Source of the DNA: CAWKDG01 sp963848355
Lineage (GTDB): Bacteria > Actinomycetota > Acidimicrobiia > Acidimicrobiales > UBA8190
Assembly (NCBI GenBank): GCA_963848355.1
Contig: CAWKDG010000012.1
Span: 1,736,001 to 1,800,000 of the forward strand
Direction: 5' to 3'
Length of the DNA: 64,000 nt
Below the pieces are notes generated by a model. The model was not told the origin of the DNA, did no database searches, and was given only the letters and a program-made list of their open reading frames with translations. Below are positions 8,435-18,407 of this stretch, in pieces. A program made the position numbers and the translations under genes. Each line of letters begins with the position of its first letter. Position 1 is the stretch's first letter.

Positions 8435-10671
8435 TCCGACTCGGGCTTCGCCTCAGCTTGAACGGAGGCAAGGAGGCCATGGTCCGCGTCTTCGTCACTG
8501 CGGCAGCCGTCGCCCTCGGCGTCGGACTGCTGCTGGCTGCCCTGGCCGGTGGCAACGGTCTGAACGCTCAGACCGACCGGGGTGCGTGGCTCGACTCGGC
8601 GGCGCAGGCGTTACGACCGACGTCGACATCGGACGGGCTGTGGTGGCTGTCGAGCGTCGATCAATTCGGCAGCCAGGCGATCGATCGCGTCGACCTTGCC
8701 GCCGCCGGGCCGAACGCTCCGGTTCCGCCGGGGATTGCACACGTGCCCGGACCCGGTGAGTACTACGCCTCGCCGGCCCTCACGACGCTCATCATGTCCC
8801 AGCCGGCGAACGAGCTTCGGGACCGGTTTCGGGGGCGCCAAATTGGGACCATCGGCGCCGCGGCGCTTCCGTCCCCGAACTCGCTGATCATCGTCATCGG
8901 CCACACCGCCCGCCAGCTCTCGCGGGCACCTGGTGCGGTCGAGGTGGGAGCCATCCAGCGCACGCCGGCCAACTGCTATCACTGCCAGAACCCCGTCGGG
9001 AGCGGACCTGTTCTGCAATGGATCCTGGTTGGCGGAGCCATCTTCCTGTTGCTGCCGGTGCTCATCCTGATCGCGACCGCGAGCCGGCTGTCGGCGGCGC
9101 GGCGTGAGGAGCGCTGGGCCGCGATGCGGCTCGTCGGCGCTACGCCGCGGCAGATTTCTGTGGTCTCCGCGGTGGAGGCAGTGGTGGCGGCGCTCACGGG
9201 CGTCGCAGCCGGATTCGCACTCTTCTTCGTCTTCAGACCGCTTCTCTACCACGTGCCGTTCACCGGAGCGCCCCTCTCCCAAGGCGACCTTTCGCTGCAC
9301 TGGATCGACATCGTGCTCGCCGTGATCGGGGTCCCGCTCGCTGCTGTCGTGGCAGCGCGCCTCGCGCTTCGCAGGGTCCAGATATCGCCTCTCGGCGTGA
9401 ACCGGCGAACGTCGTCCCGCCCACCGCGGATCGTACGGATCATCCCGCTGCTCGCAGGCATCGCCCTACTTGCATACTTCGACGCGCACGGCAAGCCGGG
9501 CAGCAATGGGGGCCAGCTTCTCGAGCTTCTCGTGGGATTCGTGCTCCTTGTCGCGGGGCTGGTTCTCGCTGGACCGTGGTTCACGACCGCTGGTTCCCGA
9601 CTCATGGCGAAGCGGGCCAGTCGTCCCGCCACGCTCATCGCCGGCCGGAGGCTCCTCGACAATCCCAAAGCAGCTTTCCGGTTCATCAGTGGGCTCGTGA
9701 TCGCCCTTTTCGTTGCCAGCGCCCTCGTCGGGGGGCTCAGCTCCATCGCCTTCGTCAGCAGCTCTGGAGGAGGAAGCGCGGGGAAGGGCACCCTCGCCGA
9801 ACTGTTCTGCAGCTTCTCGACGTCGAACTGTCCCGCTTCGGCGCAAGTTCCTTCGGTCCCAGGCCAGGTACTAGCAGAGCTCCAATCGACGCCCGGCGTG
9901 CGTGGCGTGGCGGTAGTCCACCAAGTCCCGCCTGGTCAGCAGGCGAACTGGGGCGGGCCGGCTGGGGTTGTCGCGTGCGCCCAGCTAGCGAAGACGCCGG
10001 CGATCGGCACGTGCGCTCGAGGAGCGACGGTGGCGAGTATCGGTTACTTCCTTTCGAACCTCCTTGGGCACAACTCGCATGCGTCGTCGACGGCGTGGCC
10101 GTCCGCGCACCTGTCGCCGGCGAAGGCCGCTCGCCTTCCCGTTGACGCGGTTGTCGTCGCCACCGACGGGTCCTCAAGATCGCTCGAACGGGTACGGACC
10201 ACACTCGAACGGGCGTTTCCCTTCGAGGGAGCGCCGCTCGGAGTCGAGTCGCTCGATCCGTCGAACGCGCGCCTTCTTACGATGATCCAGGACATGACCG
10301 ACATCATCATCGTGGCGAGCCTTATCATCGCCGCCTGCAGTCTCGCGGTGAACATCGTCGCCGGGTTGGGCGAACGCAAGCGCCCGTTCAGCTTGCTCAG
10401 GCTGACCGGTGCCCCCACCAAGCTCCTGCATCGCATCGTTGCACTGGAGAGTGCTCTGCCCCTCCTCGTTGTTGCCGCGGTCTCGATCGCGGTCGGCCTC
10501 GTGTCCGCTGCGCTCTATCTACATTCCCAGGTCGGCATTGCGTTCAAGGTCCCGGGAATTGCCTACTGGGCCACTGTCATCGGAGGTCTCGCGGCGTCTC
10601 TGGCGATCATTGCCTCGACGTTCCCGCTTCTCGACCGGATGACGGGACCCGAGGTTGCCAGAAATGAATGA
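8431..10671 (+). CDS. FtsX-like ABC transporter permease
   Basis: 746 residues with the FtsX/MacB layout: an N-terminal membrane helix (about 18-40), a large extracytoplasmic domain, a block of three helices (about 190-310), further helices, a second extracytoplasmic domain with several Cys residues, and a C-terminal three-helix block. ATG 8431 overlaps the ATPase stop. With the ATPase it should form an efflux or sensing-type ABC complex. A Cys-containing segment (NCYHCQNPVG) sits before the first helix block. The substrate cannot be read from sequence. Confidence 0.88.
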   Translation: MIRLGLRLSLNGGKEAMVRVFVTAAAVALGVGLLLAALAGGNGLNAQTDRGAWLDSAAQALRPTSTSDGLWWLSSVDQFGSQAIDRVDLAAAGPNAPVPPGIAHVPGPGEYYASPALTTLIMSQPANELRDRFRGRQIGTIGAAALPSPNSLIIVIGHTARQLSRAPGAVEVGAIQRTPANCYHCQNPVGSGPVLQWILVGGAIFLLLPVLILIATASRLSAARREERWAAMRLVGATPRQISVVSAVEAVVAALTGVAAGFALFFVFRPLLYHVPFTGAPLSQGDLSLHWIDIVLAVIGVPLAAVVAARLALRRVQISPLGVNRRTSSRPPRIVRIIPLLAGIALLAYFDAHGKPGSNGGQLLELLVGFVLLVAGLVLAGPWFTTAGSRLMAKRASRPATLIAGRRLLDNPKAAFRFISGLVIALFVASALVGGLSSIAFVSSSGGGSAGKGTLAELFCSFSTSNCPASAQVPSVPGQVLAELQSTPGVRGVAVVHQVPPGQQANWGGPAGVVACAQLAKTPAIGTCARGATVASIGYFLSNLLGHNSHASSTAWPSAHLSPAKAARLPVDAVVVATDGSSRSLERVRTTLERAFPFEGAPLGVESLDPSNARLLTMIQDMTDIIIVASLIIAACSLAVNIVAGLGERKRPFSLLRLTGAPTKLLHRIVALESALPLLVVAAVSIAVGLVSAALYLHSQVGIAFKVPGIAYWATVIGGLAASLAIIASTFPLLDRMTGPEVARNE

Positions 10672-10928
10672 CAGGCGTCGGTTCCCCAGAACGCTCCCGG
10701 CGTGGTGGGCGTTGCCTTGGCCGCCCGTTCTTGGGTGCGACAGCATTGTTGGGGCAGCTGAGGTCCGGGCGGCCCATCGAAACAAGGAACCCCGCCATCG
10801 TTGAATCGCCGGTCGGCGCGTCCCGTGCAGAGCCCGACGTCGGCAGCGCACGCACCTGCTCAGATTAGGACGGCGTTTCCCGCACCGACAGATTGGAACG
10901 GGGATACTCAGCGTTCGTTCCTTTCCCA

Positions 10929-11318
10929 CTACATCTCCTGGCACTCAACCTCTACGCTGCTCGTGACGCCTTTGATCACGACGACGGGACGTGAGGCCCG
11001 GCAGACATCAGTACCTCCTTCGTACTGCGGACTCCGCGCTGAGACGGCGTAAGTACCGACAGCTACCGGTACCGAGAATCGACCATTGGCGCCGACGGTG
11101 ACGCCAGTTATGTGCCCACTCGACCCGTGGAGGGTGATCTGTCCGCTGAGAGCCCGCGGGCCTGCGCTGGGAGGACCACCTACAGCCTGGAGCGTGCCGG
11201 TCAGAATCCCCGTCGGACCTGGGGGGCCATTAGGCGATGAGAGGTCACAGCTAGCTAGCGAAACCGAAGCAAGCATTAGAGGGAGTAGAGAGAGCAGGGT
11301 CAGGGACTTTCGACGCAC
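10929..11318 (-). CDS. small lipoprotein with a carboxypeptidase-regulatory-like beta domain
   Basis: 129 residues. A basic start (MRRKS) and hydrophobic stretch end in a lipobox (LASCD), so the mature protein is probably lipid-anchored. The rest (SGQITLHGSSGHITGVTVGA, then GRFSVPVAVGTYAVSARSP) reads like a small prealbumin/carboxypeptidase-regulatory-type beta sandwich with two Cys near the end. The secreted protein at 18408-18791 has the same pattern of a beta strand, G-x-F/Y, P-G-x-Y and a late Cys. Function unknown. It lies between the first FtsX exporter and the decayed ABC-2 set. Confidence 0.75.
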   Translation of the reverse strand: MRRKSLTLLSLLPLMLASVSLASCDLSSPNGPPGPTGILTGTLQAVGGPPSAGPRALSGQITLHGSSGHITGVTVGANGRFSVPVAVGTYAVSARSPQYEGGTDVCRASRPVVVIKGVTSSVEVECQEM

Positions 11319-11460
11319 GGCATAGCCTCCTTTGTGTGTAGTTGGACGACTTGTTCGAACTCACTGGTCAGCGAAGCGCAACCAGCAGTGACCAATGCAC
11401 GTAGGCCTTGCCCTCGTTCATGCCCAAGCACGAGAAGCGGCATCTTGGATCACTTCGTGC

Positions 11461-12280
11461 TCAAGCGGCACGGCGGTGGACCTGCCAGACAGTCACCGCG
11501 ATGAGCAGCACCGACAAAGCGAAAAGCCCACCGCCCTCAATCCCCTGGACCGACCAGAAGCGGTTGGCCGGCTGGTAGTTGGCGCGCAGGACGTCCGCGA
11601 CAACGACGGCAAGAACGGTGTAACCGGCGAGGGTGGCGACGATCGCCGGGACAACCCGGCGGATGAGCATGCCGGCGAAGGCGCCGATGGCGAAGGCGGC
11701 CAACGTCCAAGCGGGGAACACGACCCCGCGCAAGTCGAACAGCCAGTGAACGAGCGCAGACGTCGGGTCATAGAGTCTGCCGGAGGCGAGATACGGCTGG
11801 TAGTACCAGGAAACCAGCGCACTGAAGGCGCCGGCGATGGCGGCCACCGCGACCCCGAGCAGCACCAGCTTGGCGAGCGTCCAGCGCCATCGCCCGAAGC
11901 CCTGGGTCCACGCGTAGCGGAACGTGCCGTTCTCGATCTCGCGGGCCAGCACTGGGCGCCCCGACGAATGCCCCGATCAGCGCGGGCAGGGGCTGCAGGA
12001 CGAAGCCACCTTTCAGAATGCCGCCGGTCACACGGAAGTTGAGGATCAGCTCACTGCAGGCAGTCGAGCCAACCGGGTGGCAGTCGATGGCGGCGGCATA
12101 GGCGTGGTGCAGCTGAAGGCCGACGATCCACAGCCACACCGCGAGCGCACCCAGGAACACAGCCACGCCGCCCAGCCCAACTCGGTGATGCCGCCAGGTG
12201 ACCCAGGCCATACGCCGCCACGGCAGTGGCCGAGGGTTCGCGTCCTTCTCCAGAGGAGCGGAATGGATGACCGTCGTCAC
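11461..12280 (-). pseudogene. ABC-2 type permease, copy 1, frameshifted
   Basis: From GTG 12280 (preceded by GAAGGTGAC) the frame gives a permease start (PLPWRRMAWVTWRHHRVGLG, first membrane helix, extracytoplasmic Cys pair) up to IGAFVGAP. It then shifts into another frame that begins MLAREIENGTFRYAWTQGFG and runs to 11461. Copy 2 has the intact junction; here one extra base near 11952 breaks it. Relative to copy 2 about 70 residues of the last extracytoplasmic loop are also missing, with VLRANYQPANRFW joining directly. It may be a dead gene or a sequencing indel. Confidence 0.8.
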
Positions 12281-12562
12281 GTTGTCACCTTCACCGGCTC
12301 TGCATCCTGCCGAGGCCGGGCCCGCCAACGCTGGGGATCGTCCGGCCCTGAGCGCCTGGCCGGCGTGGCGTCGAGCGAGGAGTTGCAACCTGGTCGTCCG
12401 AGTCCGTCGGTGCGGTGTCGCCCGGTACTGACTCCCAAGAGCTGTGCGTGCGCAGGTCAGAGTCTCCGTTTCGAATTCGGTCCGCCGGTGCTGGTGGCGT
12501 CGACCCCCACGAGAGTTCCTCGACGTCCCAGTCGTAGAGCGGTGATGCCCAGGTTGCGCGCA

Positions 12563-13623
12563 TCAGGCCGCCCGACGGCGGACCAGCCAGACGGTCACGG
12601 CAAGGAGCAGCACCGACAGCGCGAGCAGCCAGCCGCCCTCGATCCACTGGAACGGCCAGAAGTGGCTGGCCGGCTGGTAGTCGGACCACTGGGTGTAGCC
12701 GTGTTGGACGAGGCACGTCGTTGGGCTGAAGGAGCCTGATATTCCGATCCGGCCGCCAGGTCCAGCAGCGACAGACGAAGGGCAGAGCTGCTGGAATAGA
12801 CTCGATAGGGGGTCGGCCACCGAACGCGTACTTTTCCGGCCTTGGTCCACCACTCGCTCGTGATCCACGCGGCACTGGGTAGGTTCGAGCCTTTCGCAAC
12901 CAGCGGTGTCAGGTAGTGCTGGCGCAACACATTCCCCGCCAGCAAGGCGAGACCGGTGTAGGCGGCGAGGGTGGCGACGATCGCCGGGACGATCCGGCGG
13001 ATGAGCATGCCGGCGAGGGCACCGATCGCGAAGGCAACCAGCGTCCACGCGGCGAACACGACCCCGCGCAAGTCGAACAGCCCGGGAGAAAGCGGGGACG
13101 GCGAGGAAAACACGGCCCCGTTGCCGGAGGCGAGATACGGCTGGTAGTACCAGGAAACCAGCACACTGAAGGCGCCGGCGATGGCGGCCACCGCGACCCC
13201 GACCAGCACCAGCTTGGCGACCGTCCAGCGCCGTCGCCCGAAGCCCTGGGTCCAGGCGTAGCGGAACGTGCCGGTCTCGATCTCGCGAGCCAGCATGGGC
13301 GCCCCGACGAATGCCCCGATCAGCGCGGGCAGCGCCTGCAGGACGAAGCCACCTTTGAGAATGACGTTCGTGGCCTGGAAGGCGTTGATCAGGTTCTGGC
13401 AGGCCGCCGAGCTCGACGGGTGACAGGCAGCCGCGGCCGCATACGCGTGGTGTAGCGAAGGCCGGCGGTCCAGAGCCACACCGCCAGCGCGCCCAGGAAG
13501 GCCAGCCACGCCGCCGAGCGCGACCCGATGGTGCCGCCAGGTGACCCAGGCCATCCGGCGCCACGGCAGTGGCCGCAGGCCTGCGTCCTTCGCTGGGCGG
13601 AAGGGTACGGTCACCGCGGTCAT
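12563..13623 (-). pseudogene. ABC-2 type permease, copy 2, multiple frame lesions
   Basis: Starts at ATG 13623 after a GGAGGTG ribosome site. It is homologous to copy 1 (PLPWRRMAWVTWRHHRVALG; MLAREIETGTFRYAWTQGFG; C-terminal WIEGGWLLALSVLLLAVTVW). Against copy 1 there is a gained base near 13504 and a lost base near 13456. Between them the first membrane helix is replaced by GLPGRAGGVALDRRP while the frame is restored. A further shift near 12740-12760 moves the C-terminus into another frame. Together the lesions make a working permease unlikely unless the assembly is wrong. Confidence 0.8.
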
Positions 13624-14536
13624 CTCGTCACCTCCGACGGGTCGGCGCCCGAGCCGCGGGCCGGGCCGGGGAGCGCCGCCGCGCCTGGACTCCCGCAGAT
13701 ACGCAAGGGTCAGCTCTTCGAGGGTGACTGAGCGCGCCTCCCATCCCGGTGGCACCGGATTGGAGGTGTCGTAGCGGACGAGCAGTTGGACCTGCGACGC
13801 AGTGCTGCTCGCGTGCACGACGTTCCAGTGCTGCGTATACCGAGCGGACTCCGAAGCCGGGCCGATGAGCATGCGGTGGGCCGCGAGAAGGTCCTCGACC
13901 TCGCCCGCCACCTGGATGTTCCCGTGCGAGACGAGCACGAGGTAGTCGGCGACCCGCTCCAGTTCGGCAAGGACGTGTGAGGAGAGCACGACCGAGACTC
14001 CATCCTCGGCGGCCGCTGTCATCACCGTGGCCATGAAGTCCTCTCGGGCGAGCGGATCGAGATTGGCAAGGGGCTCATCGAGAACGAGGAGCTGCGGCCG
14101 GCGCGCCAGCGCCAGCGTCAACGCGACCTGGGCCTGCTGGCCCCCGGACATCTTCCCCGCCTTCTGGCGCAACGGGATACCGAGCTCGCCGAGGCGACGC
14201 TCGGCGTAGCCCTGGTCGAAGCGGCGGTTCAAGTTGCGCGTCTCGTGCAGCAGGTCGGCAGCCGACAGGTTCTTGTAGAGCGGCGCGTTCTGCGCCACGA
14301 ACGCGATCCCATCGAGGGCGGCCAATGACCCCGCCGGCCGACCGCCGAGGACGGAAATAGTGCCCGAGCTCGGATCCGTGAGGCCGACCGCCAGGTTCAA
14401 CAAGGTGGTCTTGCCCGGCGCCATTTGGTCCGACCAATGCGGTCAAGTGCCCCTCGGGGACGGCCAGCGTGCACTCGCGCAGGGCCCACGTGCTGCCATA
14501 GCGTTTCCCGAGGTCGTTGGCTTCGATGACGTTCAT
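13620..14536 (-). pseudogene. ABC-2 transporter ATP-binding protein, frameshifted in Walker A
   Basis: ATG 14536 follows GGAGGATG. The start (MNVIEANDLGKRYGSTWALR) runs into GPNGAG, where one extra base in a CCC run at 14414-14416 shifts the frame. The other frame continues with GKTTLLNLAVGL, signature KMSGGQQAQVALTLALARRP, Walker B LLVLDEPLANLD and H-loop SSHV. The second frame has no stop before the permease ATG at 13623 and reads straight into it, whereas ATPase/permease pairs normally overlap by ATGA. Another indel near the ATPase end is therefore likely. Confidence 0.8.
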
Positions 14537-14841
14537 GCGACATCCTCCGTTTCGCTGCGTGGAGCGCCGACCTGCCGTTGCCGCCAGGCGATCGCGTGCG
14601 GTAGCCGTTGTTGACTCATGCGTGCCCGTCCATCAGGTCGGACGGACCTGGTCCCTGGCTCCCTGCGTCGCGGTAGCTCAGTGCCTTCATTGTGAGGAGT
14701 GGGGTCGTCACCAGGGAATACGGCTAGGCGGCGTCTTGCAGGTGTACCTAGGTACACCCGCCTTGGGTGCTCAGCCCTACTGCCACCGCGGTGTCGTGTC
14801 GGGACAGACTGGGGTGCCGCGACGAGGGAAGTCGATGCGTC
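14537..14841. other. divergent intergenic region of the ABC-2 and two-component genes
   Basis: About 305 bases between the ABC-2 ATPase start (minus) and the histidine kinase start (plus). No gene was seen. The notable content is the 18-base perfect palindrome at 14741-14758. The kinase ATG at 14842 has GAGGGAA about 11 bases upstream. Confidence 0.6.
14741..14758. promoter_or_regulatory. 18-bp perfect palindrome, candidate operator
   Basis: GGTGTACCTAGGTACACC is a perfect palindrome, midway between the divergent ABC-2 and kinase/regulator genes and 84 bases before the kinase start. It is a plausible binding site for the dimeric NarL-type regulator encoded downstream (inference from position and symmetry). 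Confidence 0.55.
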
Positions 14842-16180
14842 ATGGGTGCAGCGGTGATGGTGGAGACAGACGGCCGACGAGGCGGGTCGCGTCAGCGACT
14901 GAGCGCCGGACTCCTCGCGCTCGTCCAGGGATCGGCCTTCCTCGGTCTGGCAATGGCCGGCTTGGCCCTCCTCGTGGTTCTCGTGCTGGTGCCGGGCCTG
15001 GCGGTGCTCGGCGTGGTGGCGCTGGTCGGCCTGCCCCCCAGGCATGGGCTCGTGCTGGCGCTGGTGTTGTGGGCTGGCGACCTCTTGGTGGTGCGCTACG
15101 GCGTCCTTGTCGCTCTGCTGTGGACCCGCCGACTGGCGAAGCTCACCCGGCGGCTGTCGGGGGAGTGGCTGGGGTTGCCGATCCTCGAGTCCTACCTGCC
15201 GGCGCCCGACCACGACGTCAAGAGGTTGAGCGCGGAGCGGCTGCGGTGGATGGTGTCGGACCCTGCCACCTGGCGAGACCTTCTCTGGATGGTGACCAAC
15301 GCCTCATTCGGGTGGATCCTTGCGATGGTGCCGGTCATCCTGGCGTCGGCGGGGCTGATCGGCTGCATTGGCTACGCGATCGTGGGCGTGTCCCACGCAT
15401 CTCGCCCCCTCGAGCGGGTAACGCTCGCGGTGCTGGGCGTGGCCTTGACCGCCTTGGCGTTGTGGTCGGCACCACTTCTGCTGCAGGCGTACGGCGGCTT
15501 GGCCCGCGCCATCCTCGGTCCTCGCGAAGATCCGGCGTTGGCGCAGCGGGTCCGGCACCTGGCCGAGACGCGTGCTGAGACCATCGACGCCAGTGCGGCC
15601 GAGATTCGCCGCATCGAGCGGGACCTGCACGATGGGGCGCAGGCTCGACTGGTGGCGATGGGCATGGCGCTGGGCGCCGCCGAAGATCTCCTCGATACCG
15701 ACCCCGAGGCGACCCGCAAGCTGTTGGTCGAGGCCCGTCAGGCGTCGGGCAAGGCACTGGCCGAACTGCGCGCCCTCGTGAGCGGCGTCCACCCACCGGT
15801 CCTCGCCGACCGGGGCCTGGTCGACGCCATCCGCGCTCTGGCACTGGATTCCGTGCCGCGAGTGGAGGTGACCGCCGACCCCATCGGGCGCCCGCCGGCG
15901 CCCGTCGAATCGGCCGCCTACTTTGCCGTGTCCGAGCTGCTGGCCAACGTGACCAAGCACGCCGAGGCCCGTCAGGCATGGATCGACATCCGATATCGGC
16001 AAGGGATGCTGAGCGATCTGTGTCACCGACGACGGTCGAGGAGGCGCCGACCCAGGACGCGGCACCGGACTGCGCGGCATCGAGCGACGACTCGCCGCCT
16101 TCGACGGAGTGTTGGCGCTGAGCAGCCCACCTGGCGGACCGACGGTCGTCCAGCTGGAGATCCCGTGCGAATTGTCATAG
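14842..16180 (+). pseudogene. NarL-system sensor histidine kinase, frameshifted in the ATPase domain
   Basis: Starts at ATG 14842 with several membrane helices (about 22-62, 68-93, 155-185, 193-215). A HisKA_3 dimerisation domain follows with the phospho-acceptor motif RDLHDGAQARLV (His263), then the N-box ELLANVTKHAEAR. At about 16016 one extra base ends the match. The other frame supplies the expected TDDGRGGADPGRGTGLRGIE and an end at TAG 16180, 16 bases inside the regulator gene. As assembled, the kinase frame reads on into the regulator as one 655-residue chain with a basic filler; this is most likely an indel, not a real hybrid kinase. Confidence 0.82.
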
Positions 16181-16809
16181 CCGAAGACCTTTTCTTGTTG
16201 AGGGACGGCCTCACCCGCATGCTCGAGGCTCACGGCCTGGAGATCGGTGCGGCCGTCGACAACGGGGACGATCTCGTCGCCGCCGTGACGGCCGATCCGC
16301 CCGACCTCGCCATCGTCGATATCCGGCTCCCGCCTTCTTTCACCGACGAGGGCCTCCGGGCGGCCCTGGCGGCGCGGAAGCAGGTGCCGGGTCTACCCAT
16401 CTTGGTGCTGTCCCAGTACGTCGAGCAGCTCTACGCCCGCGAACTGCTGGCCGACGGCACCGGTGGCATCGGCTACCTCTTGAAGGACCGGGTGTTTGAC
16501 AGCGACCAGTTCGTCGAGGCGATACGTCGGGTCGCCGCCGGTGGAACGGCCATGGACCCGGAGGTGATCGCCCGCCTGCTTGCCCGGAACACCGACAACG
16601 ACGCCGTCAGCGCGCTCAGCCCGCGCGAACGCGAGGTGCTTGGCCTCATGGCGGAGGGCCGGTCCAACGCTGCCATCGCCCAGCGGCTCGTGATCACCGA
16701 GCGCGCCGTGGCCAAGCACACGGCGTCGATCTTCCTGCGGCTCGGCCTCCAACCGTCCGAAGACGACAATCGCCGCGTCCTGGCGGTGCTGGCGTACCTG
16801 GGCACCTGA
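16165..16809 (+). CDS. NarL/FixJ family response regulator
   Basis: 214 residues from GTG 16165. The receiver domain has the acidic pair near the start, phospho-acceptor Asp52 (LAIVDIRLPP) and the conserved Lys in YLLKDRV. A LuxR-type HTH follows (LSPREREVLGLMAEGRSNAA, then VITERAVAKHTASIFLRLGL). It overlaps the kinase stop by 16 bases, so the two are coupled. It probably controls the divergent ABC-2 exporter genes and its own operon through the palindrome at 14741. The gene itself is intact. Confidence 0.9.
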   Translation: MRIVIAEDLFLLRDGLTRMLEAHGLEIGAAVDNGDDLVAAVTADPPDLAIVDIRLPPSFTDEGLRAALAARKQVPGLPILVLSQYVEQLYARELLADGTGGIGYLLKDRVFDSDQFVEAIRRVAAGGTAMDPEVIARLLARNTDNDAVSALSPREREVLGLMAEGRSNAAIAQRLVITERAVAKHTASIFLRLGLQPSEDDNRRVLAVLAYLGT

Positions 16810-16944
16810 CAGTGTTCTATCGCCGTCACCACGTCGAGATGGCCAGCTACGGTAGGTGGTCGTCCACGGCAGCCAAGCATACGGAGACGTATTTTCATCA
16901 GCCTGTCGCTGTTCTTCTTACGCCGATCGGTGTAAGACAGAGTT

Positions 16945-17466
16945 GTGGTTCATGATCGTGAAAGAGTTGATATTGCCGCGGTGACCAGGGGCGAAGACGC
17001 CTCGCTGGGCATGGATGACCCGGTTGGAGCGACCATCCAACTGTGGCGAGCCCCCAATCGAATTTGGCCCGCGTTTCCGACCCTGTTTCTGGTCCGGGCC
17101 GCGTCCAGGATCGGTCGGGGCCGGGGCCGGGGCCAACGCCGGAGCCCTGCAATAGGTGAGGGTGGTGTTGTCAGCGTCTTCCTCGACGGCTCGAAGGTCG
17201 GCGCCATCTCGCCCAAGCAGATCACGGTGTACAAGGTCACACCGGGGGAACATTCCTTGAGCCTGCACTTCCTCGGGGGCTTGCGGCGATCGAGGAAACT
17301 CCATGTTCCTCTGGCCGAGGGCCAGGAGAAGCAGTGTGTCTGTTTGCTGAACGCGTTCGGGTGGCCCTCCATCCGGCCCGCCACTCCCAACGACGTTGCT
17401 GCAATGGAAAGCCAGCGCTCTGCATCTGATGACGGCTCGGATCCTGCCTGCGATGGCTTCGACTAG
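16945..17466 (+). CDS. hypothetical protein with a PEGA-like beta segment
   Basis: Up to 173 residues from GTG 16945; ATG 17011 is an equally good start because protein-like sequence begins around VGATIQLWRAPNRIW. The second half (VVSVFLDGSKVGAISPKQIT, then YKVTPGEHSLSLHFL) has the strand pattern V-x-x-D-G-x-x-V-G ... P-G-x-H seen in small PEGA-like or carboxypeptidase-regulatory-like domains. No signal peptide. Function unknown. It stands alone after the response regulator. Confidence 0.55.
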   Translation: MVHDRERVDIAAVTRGEDASLGMDDPVGATIQLWRAPNRIWPAFPTLFLVRAASRIGRGRGRGQRRSPAIGEGGVVSVFLDGSKVGAISPKQITVYKVTPGEHSLSLHFLGGLRRSRKLHVPLAEGQEKQCVCLLNAFGWPSIRPATPNDVAAMESQRSASDDGSDPACDGFD

Positions 17467-17615
17467 AGAGTCGGCACCCGAGCCCGAAGCAGATCGTTCC
17501 GGCGCCGCCTGTCCGTATGAGAGAGCGTCGGGAGAGGATCACCGATCGGCAGTCCCCAAGTACGCGCGGTGTTCTCCTGGTGGTTGATCAAATGATCGGT
17601 GGGACTGAATAGTTA

Positions 17616-17635
17616 CCTAACTTGTTACGATTAGG
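17616..17635. promoter_or_regulatory. inverted repeat before the AT-richer membrane protein gene
   Basis: CCTAA and TTAGG, separated by ten bases, end two bases before ATG 17638. A weak TTGATC (17584-17589)/AATAGT (17608-17613) pair with an 18-base spacer lies upstream. It could be an operator or simply part of an unusual leader. Confidence 0.3.
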
Positions 17636-17637
17636 CG

Positions 17638-18141
17638 ATGATCACGGCCGATATTTTCAGGACTGGGCAGTGGAATGATTTTTTCATTCTGGTCGGAACA
17701 GGCGCGGTCACGCTCACCGGCTTAGTTTTCGTGGCGATGTCACTCAACCTCAAAGTAATCGCTATCGACGCGACGCATCGTTATCGAGCCATAAACACAC
17801 TTACAGGTCTGGCATTGGTTTTCATGCGCTGTGCGCTGGTACTCATGGGAGCTCAAAACCACCGGTCAGTGGGCGCGGAGCTGTTTCTAGTCTCTGGCAT
17901 TTCGGCAGCCGTTTTCATCAAAGGCTACTCTCAAGCCATTAGAATGAGCGACGGACTAAGATTCTCTCGCATATTCGGCGGAAGCCTCATACATCTGACT
18001 GAGATGATCGGTGCGGCACTGTTCTTTTTTGGGTATCTGGCCGGTCTTTATATTGCAGCGCTAGCTATTGTTACCAATACTTGTTATATGATTACGGCAG
18101 CTTGGCTACTCGTCATCGGCGTTTTCGACCATGAGACGTGA
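17638..18141 (+). CDS. integral membrane protein of unknown function
   Basis: 167 residues with four hydrophobic segments (about 16-38, 50-72, 80-95 and 118-160). It starts MITADIFRTGQWNDFFILVG and ends VIGVFDHET. I do not recognise the family with certainty. Its codon use is visibly AT-richer than the surroundings (many ATT, TTT and AAT codons; runs of T), which points to recent acquisition. No Shine-Dalgarno sequence beyond TTAGG is seen. Confidence 0.75.
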   Translation: MITADIFRTGQWNDFFILVGTGAVTLTGLVFVAMSLNLKVIAIDATHRYRAINTLTGLALVFMRCALVLMGAQNHRSVGAELFLVSGISAAVFIKGYSQAIRMSDGLRFSRIFGGSLIHLTEMIGAALFFFGYLAGLYIAALAIVTNTCYMITAAWLLVIGVFDHET

Positions 18142-18407
18142 CTGTGCAGGTCGTGCCCGTCGATTTTCGGAGCCGCAGTGAGTTCAGGGGCAGATTTCTG
18201 ATTGGGCTGGCACGCTCCAGAGGGCTTCTGTTGTTGCCATGCGGGCCGCCCGCAGCGCCGGCAGGAGGTCCGTGACCGCGCCCATCCCCCCGAGCCACGC
18301 CACGAGGGCCTCCCGCGCCTGCTCCTGTCCGCCCGCGACCGGGCGGCATGAACAATGAGACAGGTGCGCTGCCTCTGTCCATGCCGCCCGAACGGGTCGA
18401 GCCGCGT

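Noticed and set aside
14767..16809. Apparent hybrid kinase/response-regulator fusion
   Set aside because: The other frame holds the missing ATPase motifs and a stop overlapping the regulator start, so a one-base shift explains it better than a real fusion.
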